This document shows positions 24,388 through 33,535 of a stretch of 64,000 nucleotides of DNA, piece after piece. The first letter of the stretch is position 1. Each line of letters opens with the position of its first letter. Origin of the DNA: Streptococcus mitis SK579 (lineage in GTDB: Bacteria; Bacillota; Bacilli; Lactobacillales; Streptococcaceae); contig NZ_AJJL01000006.1 of assembly GCF_000257905.1 (NCBI RefSeq), positions 1 to 64,000 of the forward strand, written 5' to 3'. A model generated the notes under the pieces. That model saw nothing but the letters and a program-made list of their open reading frames with translations. It was not told the origin of the DNA and searched no databases. A program made the translations under genes and the position numbers.

Positions 24388-25590
24388 TTAAAGTTCGATA
24401 TCACCGAACAAGTCAGCCATTGAGAATCCTGTTTGTGTTTCTGGAAGTTCGAAATCACGTTTTTCTTGACGTTTTGGACGACGTGGACGAGCAGCACGTT
24501 TTTCTTCTTTTTGTCCTTCTTCTTGAGCTGGACGCTCTTCAAGAGCTTTGATAGAAAGTGATACGCGCTCTGCATCTGCGTTAACTTCAAGAACTTTAAC
24601 TTTAACTTCTTGACCAACTTTAAGAGCTTCTTTAGGATTTTCAATACGTTTGTGTGAAATTTGTGATACGTGAACAAGTCCATCGATACCTGGCAATACT
24701 TCAACAAATGCACCGAAGTCAGTCAAACGTTTAACTGTTCCTTCTACTACATCACCTTTAGCCAATTTTTGCTCAACGCCATCCCATGGTCCAGGTGTTG
24801 TTGCTTTAAGTGAAAGTGATACACGTCCTTCTTCTTCGTTAAGATCAAGGATTTTCACTTCAATTTCTTCACCAACAGTTACAACTGATTTTGGTGAAAC
24901 GTTACGTTCATGTGACAATTCAGTCAAGTGAACCAATCCGTCAACACCACCAAGATCGATGAAAGCACCGAAGCTTGTGATACGTGCAACTTTACCAGTT
25001 ACTACATCACCAACAGCCAATTTACCGAATACTTCAGCGCGAGCTGCTGCTGTAGCTGCTTCAACAACTTCACGACGTGAAAGGATGAAGCGGTTTTCTT
25101 TAGCGTCAACTTCTTTGATTTTAGCATCAAATTCTTGACCTACAAAACGCTCAGTGTTACGTACGAAACGAGTATCCAACATTGAAGCTGGGATAAATCC
25201 ACGAACACCTTCAAATTCTACTGAAAGTCCACCTTTAACGGCACGAGTTCCTTTAACAGTAACAACTTCTTCTTCGCGACCAACAAGTTTGTCCCATGCT
25301 TTGCGAGCTTCAAGGCGTTTTTTAGATACAAGGTATGTAACTGTATCAGTATCTTTACCAACTACTTGACGAAGTACAAGAACATCTAATACTTCTCCTA
25401 CTTTAACAAAGTCATTGATATCTGCATCGCGATCGTTTGTCAATTCGCGAAGAGTCAAGACACCTTCAACACCAGTTCCAGAGATTGCAACGTTAGCTTG
25501 AGTCGCATCAACTGTCAATACTTCAGCACTAACAACATCACCAGTCTCAACTTGGCTAACGCTATTTAGCAAATCTTCAAATTCGTTCAT
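24388..25590 (-). CDS. rpsA: 30S ribosomal protein S1
   Basis: The 400-residue protein has four S1 RNA-binding repeats, roughly 17-85, 103-168, 190-258 and 275-344. The last two carry the clear ...ITSFGAFIDLGGVDGLVHLTELSH and RLTDFGAFVEVLPGIDGLVH patterns. A basic stretch (KRAARPRRPKRQEKR) precedes a short acidic end. The four-domain form is usual for streptococci. It helps load mRNA. The SD site is GGAGG. The 5' region 25600-25690 includes a CAAGTTT/AAACTTG hairpin that may influence expression. Confidence 0.95.
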   Translation of the reverse strand: MNEFEDLLNSVSQVETGDVVSAEVLTVDATQANVAISGTGVEGVLTLRELTNDRDADINDFVKVGEVLDVLVLRQVVGKDTDTVTYLVSKKRLEARKAWDKLVGREEEVVTVKGTRAVKGGLSVEFEGVRGFIPASMLDTRFVRNTERFVGQEFDAKIKEVDAKENRFILSRREVVEAATAAARAEVFGKLAVGDVVTGKVARITSFGAFIDLGGVDGLVHLTELSHERNVSPKSVVTVGEEIEVKILDLNEEEGRVSLSLKATTPGPWDGVEQKLAKGDVVEGTVKRLTDFGAFVEVLPGIDGLVHVSQISHKRIENPKEALKVGQEVKVKVLEVNADAERVSLSIKALEERPAQEEGQKEEKRAARPRRPKRQEKRDFELPETQTGFSMADLFGDIEL

Positions 25591-25751
25591 CTAAAAAATC
25601 CTCCAACAATCAAGTTTTTCTTAAACTTGACATACTTATAATTTTTTTCCTAAGCACCCGCAAGGACATGTTTATATCGTTCACGTCTTTCAATTATAAA
25701 AATAAAATACCCTAAGATATTTTGCTTTTTATCTTGATTATTACCTAAGAA

Positions 25752-25823
25752 CTGGGGTAGCTGGATTCGAACCAACGCATGAGGGAGTCAAAGTCCCTTG
25801 CCTTACCGCTTGGCTATACCCCA
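25752..25823 (-). tRNA. tRNA-Gln (anticodon TTG)
   Basis: The 72-nt cloverleaf on the minus strand has acceptor TGGGGTA/TACCCCA and discriminator G. Anticodon stem AGGGA/TCCCT closes the loop CTTTGAC, which gives TTG. The T loop is TTCGAAT. CCA is not encoded. Confidence 0.95.
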
Positions 25824-25832
25824 TTGATGTAA

Positions 25833-25913
25833 TGGAGAGAGAGGGATTCGAACCCCCGAACCCGAAGGAGCGGATTTACAGTCCGCCGCGTTTAGCCTCT
25901 TCGCTATCTCTCC
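25833..25913 (-). tRNA. tRNA-Tyr (anticodon GTA)
   Basis: The 81-nt class II tRNA on the minus strand has acceptor GGAGAGA/TCTCTCC and anticodon loop CTGTAAA (GTA). A long variable arm (CTCC-TTCG-GGTT region) precedes the T arm with TTCGAAT. Discriminator A. It lies 9 bases upstream of tRNA-Gln and they are probably co-transcribed. Confidence 0.95.
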
Positions 25914-25962
25914 TACAATCAACATGGACTATTATATCATGAAAATTTCAAAAAAACAAGAC

Positions 25963-26193
25963 TTATTTTGCTAAATTATAATTTTCAATCAAAATTTCCA
26001 CAGCTTTTTCCAATTTTTTATAAAAACTATCGACATTCCCATTCTTTATGATGGCAAATTGTCCATCTAATTCGGCAATTTCTCCGATAACTTTTTTACC
26101 AATAGTCAATGTATAACCTTCAAAACTGTCTTTTCCTACACTAACTTTAGCATCTGCTACTTGAATTTCGATTTTTTTATCTTTCTTACTCAT
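25963..26193 (-). CDS. DUF2969 family protein
   Basis: The 76-residue Lys-rich protein starts MSKKDKKIEIQVADAKVSVG. Its beta-rich middle (YTLTIGKKVIGEIAELDGQFAII) and helical end (YKKLEKAVEILIENYNLAK) match the uncharacterised DUF2969 family of streptococci and lactobacilli. An AGAGAGG SD site precedes the ATG. It sits upstream of the two tRNA genes. Function unknown. Confidence 0.75.
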   Translation of the reverse strand: MSKKDKKIEIQVADAKVSVGKDSFEGYTLTIGKKVIGEIAELDGQFAIIKNGNVDSFYKKLEKAVEILIENYNLAK

Positions 26194-26247
26194 TTCTTAC
26201 CTCTCTTCACTTTTTCTATTTTACAAGAAAATCCCAAAACTAGCAAG

Positions 26248-26290
26248 AAAAAACTCTATATCATTCTGAGTCTGATATAGAGTTTTCTGC
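26248..26290 (-). terminator. terminator of the oligopeptide-binding protein gene
   Basis: AAAACTCTATATCA and TGATATAGAGTTTT form a perfect long stem with an 8-9-base loop, flanked by A and T runs. It is immediately after the lipoprotein gene stop on the minus strand. Confidence 0.85.
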
Positions 26291-26291
26291 T

Positions 26292-28259
26292 TTATTTAAT
26301 GTGTTTTTCTAGTTCTTTTTGGTACTTACCGTTTGATTCCAATTTTTCTTTTTGCCATTTTTTCAGTGCTTCTTCATATTCTTTTGTCGTAACAATATCT
26401 TTTTGCAATTTCATTCCTTTAAAGATATATGGGTCACCCTTAATACCAACTTGTGAGTATGGTTTTGAGAATGGCACGACATTACTTACAACTGGAGAAC
26501 CACCAGATGAAGCTGTTGGCATCAATAATGAACTATCTGTCAACCAAGCTTGAGCCTTGGCATATTTTTCATAGCGTTCTTCAAGATTGGTAGTTTCTGA
26601 ATCTGCATCATCCAATAATTTCTTATACTGGTCTAAACCAAGTTTAGCTACAACATCCTTATCTTTACCTTTAGTAATACCGAGGTGCTTCATGGCAGAA
26701 CCTGATTTAGGATCCATGATATTCAAGTAAGATGCTGGGTCTTGATAGCTTGGAGCCCATCCTGTACTGTTCAAGTCATAGTCTTTTTGAGAAGGAACAC
26801 GCGCTTGTGAAGTGATTGTTTCCTTTTCATTATCTGTCATTTGAAGAACGTCGATAACAACATTTTCAGCACCAAGAGTTGATTCGATTGACTGTTTGAA
26901 AGAGTTGCTTTGTTGAACGGCGATGGTATCTGTTTGTTCAACTGGGACATCCAAGTGAATTGGGAAGGTTACCCCTTTAGATTCCAAGTCTTTCTTAGCT
27001 TTTTCGAAAGCAGCTTTAGCCTTGTCAGGATTGTAGATAGAATCCTTACCGTCAACTAGCTCAACACCTTTCCATTGCTCACCATAGTTCACCAACTCTA
27101 CTTGAGCAATTTGACCAAAGTTCTTACCACCTGCTTGCACAAAGTTGTCAGGAACGAGGCTGTTACGAATAATCTTATCCGCACCGTCTTCACCATTTAG
27201 CTGGGCAGCATAAGAATGTCGGTTGAAGGCAAAGTTGATAGCCTGACGGAAGTCCTTATTAAGCATAGCTTCTTTTGTAGAAGTTTTTTGCTCTTCACTT
27301 GTTTTTGCAGTTTTATTGTATGACTGACGATTTACGTTAAAAGTGAAGTAATAACTACTTGAGTCCTGTGGACTATAAGTAATTTTATCTCCGTATTGTT
27401 CCAAAGTTGAAGCAAAGTTTGAACTACTTGGGAAGAGACGAGCTGTCGTATAAGCACCAGAAGAGAAGCTACGAATCAACGATTCCTGATCAGAACCATC
27501 GTAGTAAGTCAATTTAATCTTCTCGATTTTTACATTTTCTTTATCCCAGTAATTTGGATTTTTCTCATATTCGATCAACGATTTAGAAGTCAAAGTCTTC
27601 AAGAAATAAGGACCATTATAGAGAATCCCTGCTGGAGTAACTGCTCCATAATCTTTACCTGATGCCTTCAAAAACTCTTCATTTACAGGCAACATCGTCG
27701 CTGTTGTAACTTTAGAATTCCAAAAACTTTCAGGTTTGTTTAGGGTATATTCAACTGTGTAATCGTCCAAAGCTTTGACACCAACTGTAGAGAAATCATT
27801 GGTCTCACCAGTCATGTAGGCATCCAAGCCCTTGATAGAATTTTGGATGAGAGAAACACCGTCTGACTTACCGTCGGCCACGTGTTTAAGTCCTGTCACA
27901 AAGTCATGGGCTGTTACTTCTGCGTATTCTTCACCTTCTGAAGTGTACCATTTAACCCCTTTACGAAGTTTATAAGTATAAGTCAAACCATCTTTTGAGA
28001 CAGACCAATCTTCAGCCAAGGAAGGAATAACATTTCCGTATTGGTCGTTTTCCATCAAACCATCAACCACGTTCCCGATGACATCTGTTGTAGATGTACG
28101 AGTCGCTATACTATAGTCCAAAGATGCTGGATCCACTGCATAGACATAAGAAAATGTTGTCGGTGCATCTGCTTCTTTATCAGCTTTTCCACAAGCTACT
28201 AAAAAAGCTGTTGTACTCAGGACTACTCCTGCTGTTAAGAGCCACTTTTTCGATTTCAT
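26292..28259 (-). CDS. Ami-type oligopeptide ABC transporter substrate-binding lipoprotein (AliA/AliB/AmiA paralogue)
   Basis: This 655-residue lipoprotein has lipobox LVAC (Cys23) after a streptococcal signal peptide. A family 5 solute-binding domain follows, with YVYAVDPASLDYS, PSLAEDWSVSKDGLTYTYKLRKGVKW and LNKDFRQAINFAFNR. It resembles AliA and AliB, which deliver peptides to the shared AmiCDEF permease, and no permease genes lie nearby. Such paralogues sense specific peptides and affect competence and colonisation in pneumococcus. Which paralogue this is cannot be settled by eye. SD site AAAGGAG. Confidence 0.9.
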   Translation of the reverse strand: MKSKKWLLTAGVVLSTTAFLVACGKADKEADAPTTFSYVYAVDPASLDYSIATRTSTTDVIGNVVDGLMENDQYGNVIPSLAEDWSVSKDGLTYTYKLRKGVKWYTSEGEEYAEVTAHDFVTGLKHVADGKSDGVSLIQNSIKGLDAYMTGETNDFSTVGVKALDDYTVEYTLNKPESFWNSKVTTATMLPVNEEFLKASGKDYGAVTPAGILYNGPYFLKTLTSKSLIEYEKNPNYWDKENVKIEKIKLTYYDGSDQESLIRSFSSGAYTTARLFPSSSNFASTLEQYGDKITYSPQDSSSYYFTFNVNRQSYNKTAKTSEEQKTSTKEAMLNKDFRQAINFAFNRHSYAAQLNGEDGADKIIRNSLVPDNFVQAGGKNFGQIAQVELVNYGEQWKGVELVDGKDSIYNPDKAKAAFEKAKKDLESKGVTFPIHLDVPVEQTDTIAVQQSNSFKQSIESTLGAENVVIDVLQMTDNEKETITSQARVPSQKDYDLNSTGWAPSYQDPASYLNIMDPKSGSAMKHLGITKGKDKDVVAKLGLDQYKKLLDDADSETTNLEERYEKYAKAQAWLTDSSLLMPTASSGGSPVVSNVVPFSKPYSQVGIKGDPYIFKGMKLQKDIVTTKEYEEALKKWQKEKLESNGKYQKELEKHIK

Positions 28260-28281
28260 AAAAAATCTCCTTTAGTTTATT

Positions 28282-29304
28282 TTAATCTACTTTTACAATC
28301 CAACCTTCTGGCGCTTCAATATCACCAAACTGAATTCCTGTCAATTCATCATAAAGTTTACGAGTCACAGGACCTACTTCTGTTTCACTATAGAATACAT
28401 GGAAATCATCACCATGTTGAATACCTCCAATTGGAGAAATAACCGCTGCTGTACCACAAGCACCTGCCTCTACAAAACGATCCAGGTTATCAATTGGGAC
28501 ATCCCCCTCAATAGGAGTTAAGCCCAAGCGGTGTTCTGCCAAATAAAGCAAAGAATACTTAGTAATAGATGGCAAGATAGATGGACTCAATGGTGTTACA
28601 AATTCATTGTCAGCTGTAATTCCAAAGAAGTTAGCTGATCCAACTTCTTCAATCTTTGTATGTGTTGATGGATCTAGGTAAATAACATCTGAGAAATGGC
28701 AAGATTTAGCCAATTTCCCTGGCAAGAGACTGGCAGCATAGTTTCCACCAACCTTAGCCGCACCTGTACCATTTGGAGCGGCACGGTCGTATTCATCCTG
28801 AATTAAGAAGTTGGTTGGAACCAAACCGCCTTTAAAGTAATTTCCAACTGGCATAGCAAAGATGATGAAAATGTACTCTTCTGCTGGTTTAACCCCAATA
28901 ATATCTCCGACACCAATCAAAAGTGGACGAAGATAAAGGGTTCCACCTGTTCCATATGGTGGTACATATTCTTCATTGGCGCGGACAACTGCCTTACAAG
29001 CTTCTACAAACATGTCTGTCGGAACTTGTGGCATCAAGAGACGATCACAAGTACGTTGCAGGCGTTTAGCATTTTCATCAGGACGGAAAAGTTGAATACT
29101 ACCATCCTTAGTACGATAAGCTTTCAATCCTTCAAATGCTTGTTGTCCGTAGTGGAGACTTGGAGAAGACTCTGAAATATGCAAAGTTGCATCCTCTGTA
29201 AGCTCTCCTTGATTCCATTGTCCATTTTTAAAATGAGCAATATAGCGATAAGGTAATTTCATATAGGAAAAACCGAGATTTTCCCAATCAATCGTTACTG
29301 TCAT
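28282..29304 (-). CDS. ilvE: branched-chain amino acid aminotransferase
   Basis: This 340-residue fold-type IV PLP enzyme has the Schiff-base Lys184 in GAAKVGGNYAAS and the phosphate-binding VGSANFFG and CGTAAVISPIG segments. It makes Val, Leu and Ile from the oxo acids and the reverse. SD site AAGGAG 6 bases before the ATG. It lies upstream of the oligopeptide-binding lipoprotein gene, the same arrangement as in pneumococcus. Confidence 0.95.
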   Translation of the reverse strand: MTVTIDWENLGFSYMKLPYRYIAHFKNGQWNQGELTEDATLHISESSPSLHYGQQAFEGLKAYRTKDGSIQLFRPDENAKRLQRTCDRLLMPQVPTDMFVEACKAVVRANEEYVPPYGTGGTLYLRPLLIGVGDIIGVKPAEEYIFIIFAMPVGNYFKGGLVPTNFLIQDEYDRAAPNGTGAAKVGGNYAASLLPGKLAKSCHFSDVIYLDPSTHTKIEEVGSANFFGITADNEFVTPLSPSILPSITKYSLLYLAEHRLGLTPIEGDVPIDNLDRFVEAGACGTAAVISPIGGIQHGDDFHVFYSETEVGPVTRKLYDELTGIQFGDIEAPEGWIVKVD

Positions 29305-29411
29305 ATTCCACTCCTTATTCTAAAAACCTATTTCTTTTATTCTACACTATTTTTCTAAAATAGCAAGCATATTTTGTAATTTTCAGAAAATTTCTTCAAT
29401 AACGAGAGTTC

Positions 29412-30578
29412 TTATTCTTGACGTTGTCCGAAATCTGCAATCATCTGCTCCATTTCTTGTCGACTCGGAGTTGTCAGCATATACAGGTAATCTCCTTGAA
29501 GTTCCGCGAAGGCCTCTGGCATGATTTTCTTAACCTTGAACTGCTGGCCGTATTTAGCAAGTAAGTCCTCCTCAGAATAAACATAGTGAGCATTTGCACG
29601 ACGTGATGTAGCTAAACAATACTGAGGTTCAAACTCTGACGCTGGGAACTCTTCTCCTGCGACAATAGCTGCGTAGCCACGATATAGGTCCAAGGAATGA
29701 GCAAAGTTATAAACATCAATGGTAAAACCACCTGCAGGGCGGTTATTGTACTCGATGGCAATATAATCATCCCCTTCACGGAAAAACTCGATATGGAAGA
29801 AACGTTCTTTCATACCAAATTCCTTAACAATCGCTTCACCATATTTGCGCAGTTTAGGATCCATATCCTTGAGAACATAGTAGGAATTGTCCATCTTGTA
29901 AATCATGAGATCAAGTGGTGTATAGGCGTAGTCAAAGGTCGTTGAAAAGACGATTTTACCATCCTTGTCCACAAGACCATCAAAGGTACAGATTTCACTA
30001 GAGGTGACAAATTTCTCAAAGAAATAAACGGTCGAATGGTCCCATTCTTGCTTGAAGTGATTGATATCGTCTTCTGTCTCAAGCTTGAAGGTGGCCGCTG
30101 CGCCCACTCCATTATCAGGTTTGGCAATCATTGGAAGGCCGATTTCTTTCACAGCTTGATCAACATCTGCTTCCGTCTTGATAACAGCTCCAGGTACCAC
30201 AGGGACACCTGCTTTTTTGAAGAGTTTCTTCATTTCAGACTTAAATTTCGTCTTTTTGAGATCCTCTGGTTTGGCACCAAAGACATTGAATTGTTCTCTG
30301 AGTGTTGCATCCAGCTCAAGCCAGTATTCATTATGAGACTCGATGCGATCAATTGGGCCATGTTTATAAAAGAGAAAAGCGGCTGCACGTTTGACTTCAT
30401 CTATGTTCTCAAGGTTATCTACACGGAAATACTCGGTCAGGCTATTGCGTAAAGGTTCATCCAATTGCTCGTAAGGTTCTTGGCCAATTCCCAAGACGGT
30501 GATGCCTTTATTAGCTAGCTCAATTGTAAACTGTTGAAAATTTTGCGGATAGTAGGGAGAAATAACAAGGTAATTCAT
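29412..30578 (-). CDS. ATP-grasp enzyme of unknown substrate
   Basis: The 388-residue protein has an N-terminal Rossmann-like part (NYLVISPYYPQNFQQF). An ATP-grasp fold follows: MIAKPDNGVGAAATF as the nucleotide loop, YFFEKFVTSSEICTFDGLV, and metal ligands in FFHIEFFREGDDYIAIEYNNRPAGG. ATP-grasp enzymes join a carboxylate to an amine or thiol through an acyl-phosphate. The substrate is not evident. It is the last gene of an operon with two esterases, its SD site overlapping the stop of the preceding one. It resembles carbamoyl-phosphate-synthase-like ligases rather than a known pathway enzyme. Confidence 0.8.
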   Translation of the reverse strand: MNYLVISPYYPQNFQQFTIELANKGITVLGIGQEPYEQLDEPLRNSLTEYFRVDNLENIDEVKRAAAFLFYKHGPIDRIESHNEYWLELDATLREQFNVFGAKPEDLKKTKFKSEMKKLFKKAGVPVVPGAVIKTEADVDQAVKEIGLPMIAKPDNGVGAAATFKLETEDDINHFKQEWDHSTVYFFEKFVTSSEICTFDGLVDKDGKIVFSTTFDYAYTPLDLMIYKMDNSYYVLKDMDPKLRKYGEAIVKEFGMKERFFHIEFFREGDDYIAIEYNNRPAGGFTIDVYNFAHSLDLYRGYAAIVAGEEFPASEFEPQYCLATSRRANAHYVYSEEDLLAKYGQQFKVKKIMPEAFAELQGDYLYMLTTPSRQEMEQMIADFGQRQE

Positions 30579-30590
30579 AGGTAACTCCTT

Positions 30591-31331
30591 TTATAAATAG
30601 AGATTTCCAAGGAAATAAGGCATTTGTTTGCGCCACCATTCCCAGTCGTGAGCGACATCATGTCCCCATTCAGCAAACCAGGCTGGAATTTGTTTCTGGT
30701 CAAAGGCTTCTTTGAGCTTGTAGAAAGACGGTAGACCGTCTTGTTCCCAAGCACCAAGACCCGTACAAAGCACAATCTCCGCCTGACGGTAACGGTCAAT
30801 AAACCAGCCGTCGTTCTGATTCCAAATATAATCTACTGGCGAGTTTTGGTAAATTGCATCATCATTGTAGTAATCTCCGACAAAGAAACGTGCGTCGTAG
30901 ACACCACTAAGAGCAATCACCTTGGTAAAGACATCTGGATGCTGGAGGAAGAAATTGACAGCATGATAGGCGCCCATGGAGCAACCTGTCGTCATCATAC
31001 CATCAAACCAACCTGTCTTATGCTTGATAAAAGGAATAGCCTCCTCAATCACATAGCGTTCGTAGGCACGGTGCATCTCCGCCTGGTCGTGACCATTTTT
31101 CCAAGTAGCCAACCAGCTCTCACTATCCACACTAGATAGGGTAAAGAACTGGACACGGCCTTCCTCAATAAAAGAAGCACAGGCATCAATCATGCCAAAA
31201 TCATAGTATTCATTGTGACTACCACCTGATGAAGCAAAGACTACAACTGGAATCCCAGCATGTCCATAACGGTTGAGGTACATTTCACGGTTGAGGTGAC
31301 CACTCCAGTGGCTAAGGTTTTCAATATGCAT
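30591..31331 (-). CDS. esterase D-like alpha/beta hydrolase 1
   Basis: The 246-residue hydrolase has the nucleophile elbow GCSMG at 116-120 (Ser118), an oxyanion-side VFASSGG segment near 32-38 and the probable catalytic His in WGHDVAHDW near the C-terminus. It has no signal peptide, so it is cytoplasmic. It belongs to the PF00756-type esterase family, whose members act on acyl, glutathione or siderophore esters. A strong AAGGAG SD site precedes it. It is paralogous in fold to the gene upstream. Confidence 0.8.
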   Translation of the reverse strand: MHIENLSHWSGHLNREMYLNRYGHAGIPVVVFASSGGSHNEYYDFGMIDACASFIEEGRVQFFTLSSVDSESWLATWKNGHDQAEMHRAYERYVIEEAIPFIKHKTGWFDGMMTTGCSMGAYHAVNFFLQHPDVFTKVIALSGVYDARFFVGDYYNDDAIYQNSPVDYIWNQNDGWFIDRYRQAEIVLCTGLGAWEQDGLPSFYKLKEAFDQKQIPAWFAEWGHDVAHDWEWWRKQMPYFLGNLYL

Positions 31332-31351
31332 TGGCTTTCTCCTTTCCTAAC

Positions 31352-32176
31352 TTACCATTTCTCTGCAAAAAAACGGAGACAATCTGGTAAATTTTCCGAC
31401 CAAGGAATCTCACTATGGATGGCACCAGACTGAACTTTCAAGACTAGATTATCCAAATAAACTCCCCCTGCTATCAAATCGTGGTAATAGCGTAGCGACG
31501 AGTCGATATAGGCTTGTTTGATATTACCAGCCATCAAGGTCTTATCTGTATCATCTGCTTCTTCTGTTCCTACATAGATGAAGATGCGCTGTTCAGGCGA
31601 CAGTTTCTGGCGCTTGATATAACGGTTAAAGGCGTCTTGGTGAAGCCAGTTAGCAGATGAAAAGACACCTAGACAACCAATTTGGTCTTGGTATTCTAGT
31701 CCGATAAACTGGGTAATATTGCCTCCTAGTGACGAGCCAATCATAGCCGTATGCTGGCGATCAGCTTTGGTACGGTAGGTCTCATCGATAAAAGGTTTGA
31801 CCACCTCCATGACAAACTCGGCATATTCCACACCCTTACCACCAAATTGCTGTCCTGGGATAGGAGATTCTTGGAACTTCCAAGCCGCATACTCATTCAT
31901 CCGCCCCATGCCATCATTGTCAATAGCAACGACAATCATGCGACTGATATCAGGATTTCGTTTAATAGCTGGAATAATCTTCCATGAGTGACCAATAAAG
32001 GATTCTTTACTATAAAAGACATTTTGCCCGTCATGAAAGTAAACCACAGGATAGGAACGATCCGTGTCTTTCTCATAATCTTTAGGAAGAAGAACACGTA
32101 CACGGCGGTCCTTACCAGTGTAAGGAACCTTGAGTTTGTGTTCTTTCATTTTTAGATAAAAGTAGGATTGATTCAT
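31352..32176 (-). CDS. esterase D-like alpha/beta hydrolase 2
   Basis: A hydrolase of about 274 residues has the nucleophile motif GSSLG (Ser in AMIGSSLGGN), the strand PVVYFHDGQNVFY and a C-terminal His in GAIHSEIPWSENL. It belongs to the same PF00756-type family as its neighbour. The start is uncertain: the ATG at 32176 is used here, a TTG at 32200 extends it by 8 residues, and neither has a strong SD site. A TATAAT box lies near 32213. It is first in the esterase-esterase-ATP-grasp operon. Confidence 0.75.
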   Translation of the reverse strand: MNQSYFYLKMKEHKLKVPYTGKDRRVRVLLPKDYEKDTDRSYPVVYFHDGQNVFYSKESFIGHSWKIIPAIKRNPDISRMIVVAIDNDGMGRMNEYAAWKFQESPIPGQQFGGKGVEYAEFVMEVVKPFIDETYRTKADRQHTAMIGSSLGGNITQFIGLEYQDQIGCLGVFSSANWLHQDAFNRYIKRQKLSPEQRIFIYVGTEEADDTDKTLMAGNIKQAYIDSSLRYYHDLIAGGVYLDNLVLKVQSGAIHSEIPWSENLPDCLRFFAEKW

Positions 32177-32231
32177 TGTCAGAAAACTCTCTATATTCAA
32201 AATTTTATCTCATTATATCACAATTATAGAA

Positions 32232-32277
32232 AAAAAGTTAGTTTTGCTTCCATTTTTGGAATTAAAAACTAACTTTT
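32232..32277 (-). terminator. terminator of the thiI operon
   Basis: AAAAAGTTAGTTTT and AAAACTAACTTTTT form a long perfect stem with a further paired AATTCCAAAAATGGAA-type loop, ending in T on the minus strand, 36 bases past the thiI stop. Confidence 0.85.
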
Positions 32278-32312
32278 TCATTTATTTTTCTAAATTCTTC
32301 TGGATTTTCTGA

Positions 32313-33527
32313 TTAGAGCAGATTGTCAATCAAGTCATCTACTTCATCTTTTTCAGTTTGAGGTGTAATCTCAGTAATCATAATCCCTGCCACCGCTCGC
32401 TCAACTAAGCCCTTAACATCCATCCGTTTTTCATACTGCTCTGCATTTTTAATCTTAGGATTGGTCTTAGGACGGTCAGGCGCAAAAATCGTACAGCAGT
32501 CTTCAAAAGGCTGAATAGAAATGTCAAAGGTGTCAATTTCCTGAGCGATGTCAATGATTTCCAACTTATCCATTGTCACAACTGGACGGATGATGGGAGT
32601 GTTGGTAACTGCATTGATAGCCTGCATGCTTTCCAAGGTCTGGCTAGCTACTTGACCAAGACTTTCCCCATTGATGATAACCAAACCATTTCGTACCTCA
32701 CGAATACGATCGGTAATCCGCATCATAAAACGACGTGTCAAGGTCATGAGGTATGCTTCTGGCGCTTTAGCCTTGATTTCCTCTTGAATCTCTGTGAAAG
32801 GCACTTCGATAAACTGGATATTGCCCCCAAACTTGGTCAATTTACGAGTCAAATCTTGGGCTTTTTTCAGAGCACCAGGACTTGTGTAAGGTGGGCTGGC
32901 AAAGTGAACTGCCTCAATATCTACCCCTCGTTTAAGAGCTAGATAACCCGCCACAGGTGAATCAATTCCTCCTGATAACATGAGCATGCCTTTACCAGAA
33001 CTTCCCACAGGTAATCCTCCTGCTCCACGAAAAGTTTCATAGGAAATATAAGCTGCTTCCTCACGAATCTCAACCTGAAGATTAATATCTGGATTTTTCA
33101 TCTGAGCTTTCACGTTTGGAATAGCCTTGAAAACAGCACTACCAAGAGTTTGATTGAGTTCACGACTATCAAGTTCAAAGGTGTGGTCGCTACGCTTACC
33201 AGTGATTTTAAAGGTCATCCCTTCCTTGTAGGTTTCTTTCATAATCTCTTGGACAGCAGACTTAAGAACTTCCACAGACTTTTCGACTTTATAAACGGGA
33301 GAAAAGTTTTGAATTCCAAATACTTGTTTGAGCGATTCTGCTACTGCGGTATAATCAGCTCCATTCAGGTAAGCGTGGGCACGGTCGCGATCTGCGGTTA
33401 CCTTAACTTGGGGATAGATAGACAAAACGTCTGAAATATTATTACGAAGTTTATTGATGAAACGCATACGATTTTTGTGTTTGGTTGACAATTCTCCATA
33501 GCGAATCATAATTTCTGAATACTGCAT
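32313..33527 (-). CDS. thiI: tRNA 4-thiouridine synthase ThiI
   Basis: The 404-residue protein has an N-terminal ferredoxin-like and THUMP region, then the PP-loop [18 protein letters not shown]. The C-terminal rhodanese domain of the E. coli enzyme is missing, as usual in Firmicutes. It transfers sulfur to U8 of tRNA, with a partner desulfurase supplying persulfide. The partner gene lies 8 bases upstream, so the two act together. Confidence 0.95.
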   Translation of the reverse strand: MQYSEIMIRYGELSTKHKNRMRFINKLRNNISDVLSIYPQVKVTADRDRAHAYLNGADYTAVAESLKQVFGIQNFSPVYKVEKSVEVLKSAVQEIMKETYKEGMTFKITGKRSDHTFELDSRELNQTLGSAVFKAIPNVKAQMKNPDINLQVEIREEAAYISYETFRGAGGLPVGSSGKGMLMLSGGIDSPVAGYLALKRGVDIEAVHFASPPYTSPGALKKAQDLTRKLTKFGGNIQFIEVPFTEIQEEIKAKAPEAYLMTLTRRFMMRITDRIREVRNGLVIINGESLGQVASQTLESMQAINAVTNTPIIRPVVTMDKLEIIDIAQEIDTFDISIQPFEDCCTIFAPDRPKTNPKIKNAEQYEKRMDVKGLVERAVAGIMITEITPQTEKDEVDDLIDNLL

Positions 33528-33535
33528 AAATGCTC

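Noticed and set aside
24315..24713. Minus-strand 132-codon frame overlapping rpsA
   Set aside because: It is an out-of-frame shadow of rpsA with low-complexity Lys/Leu content.
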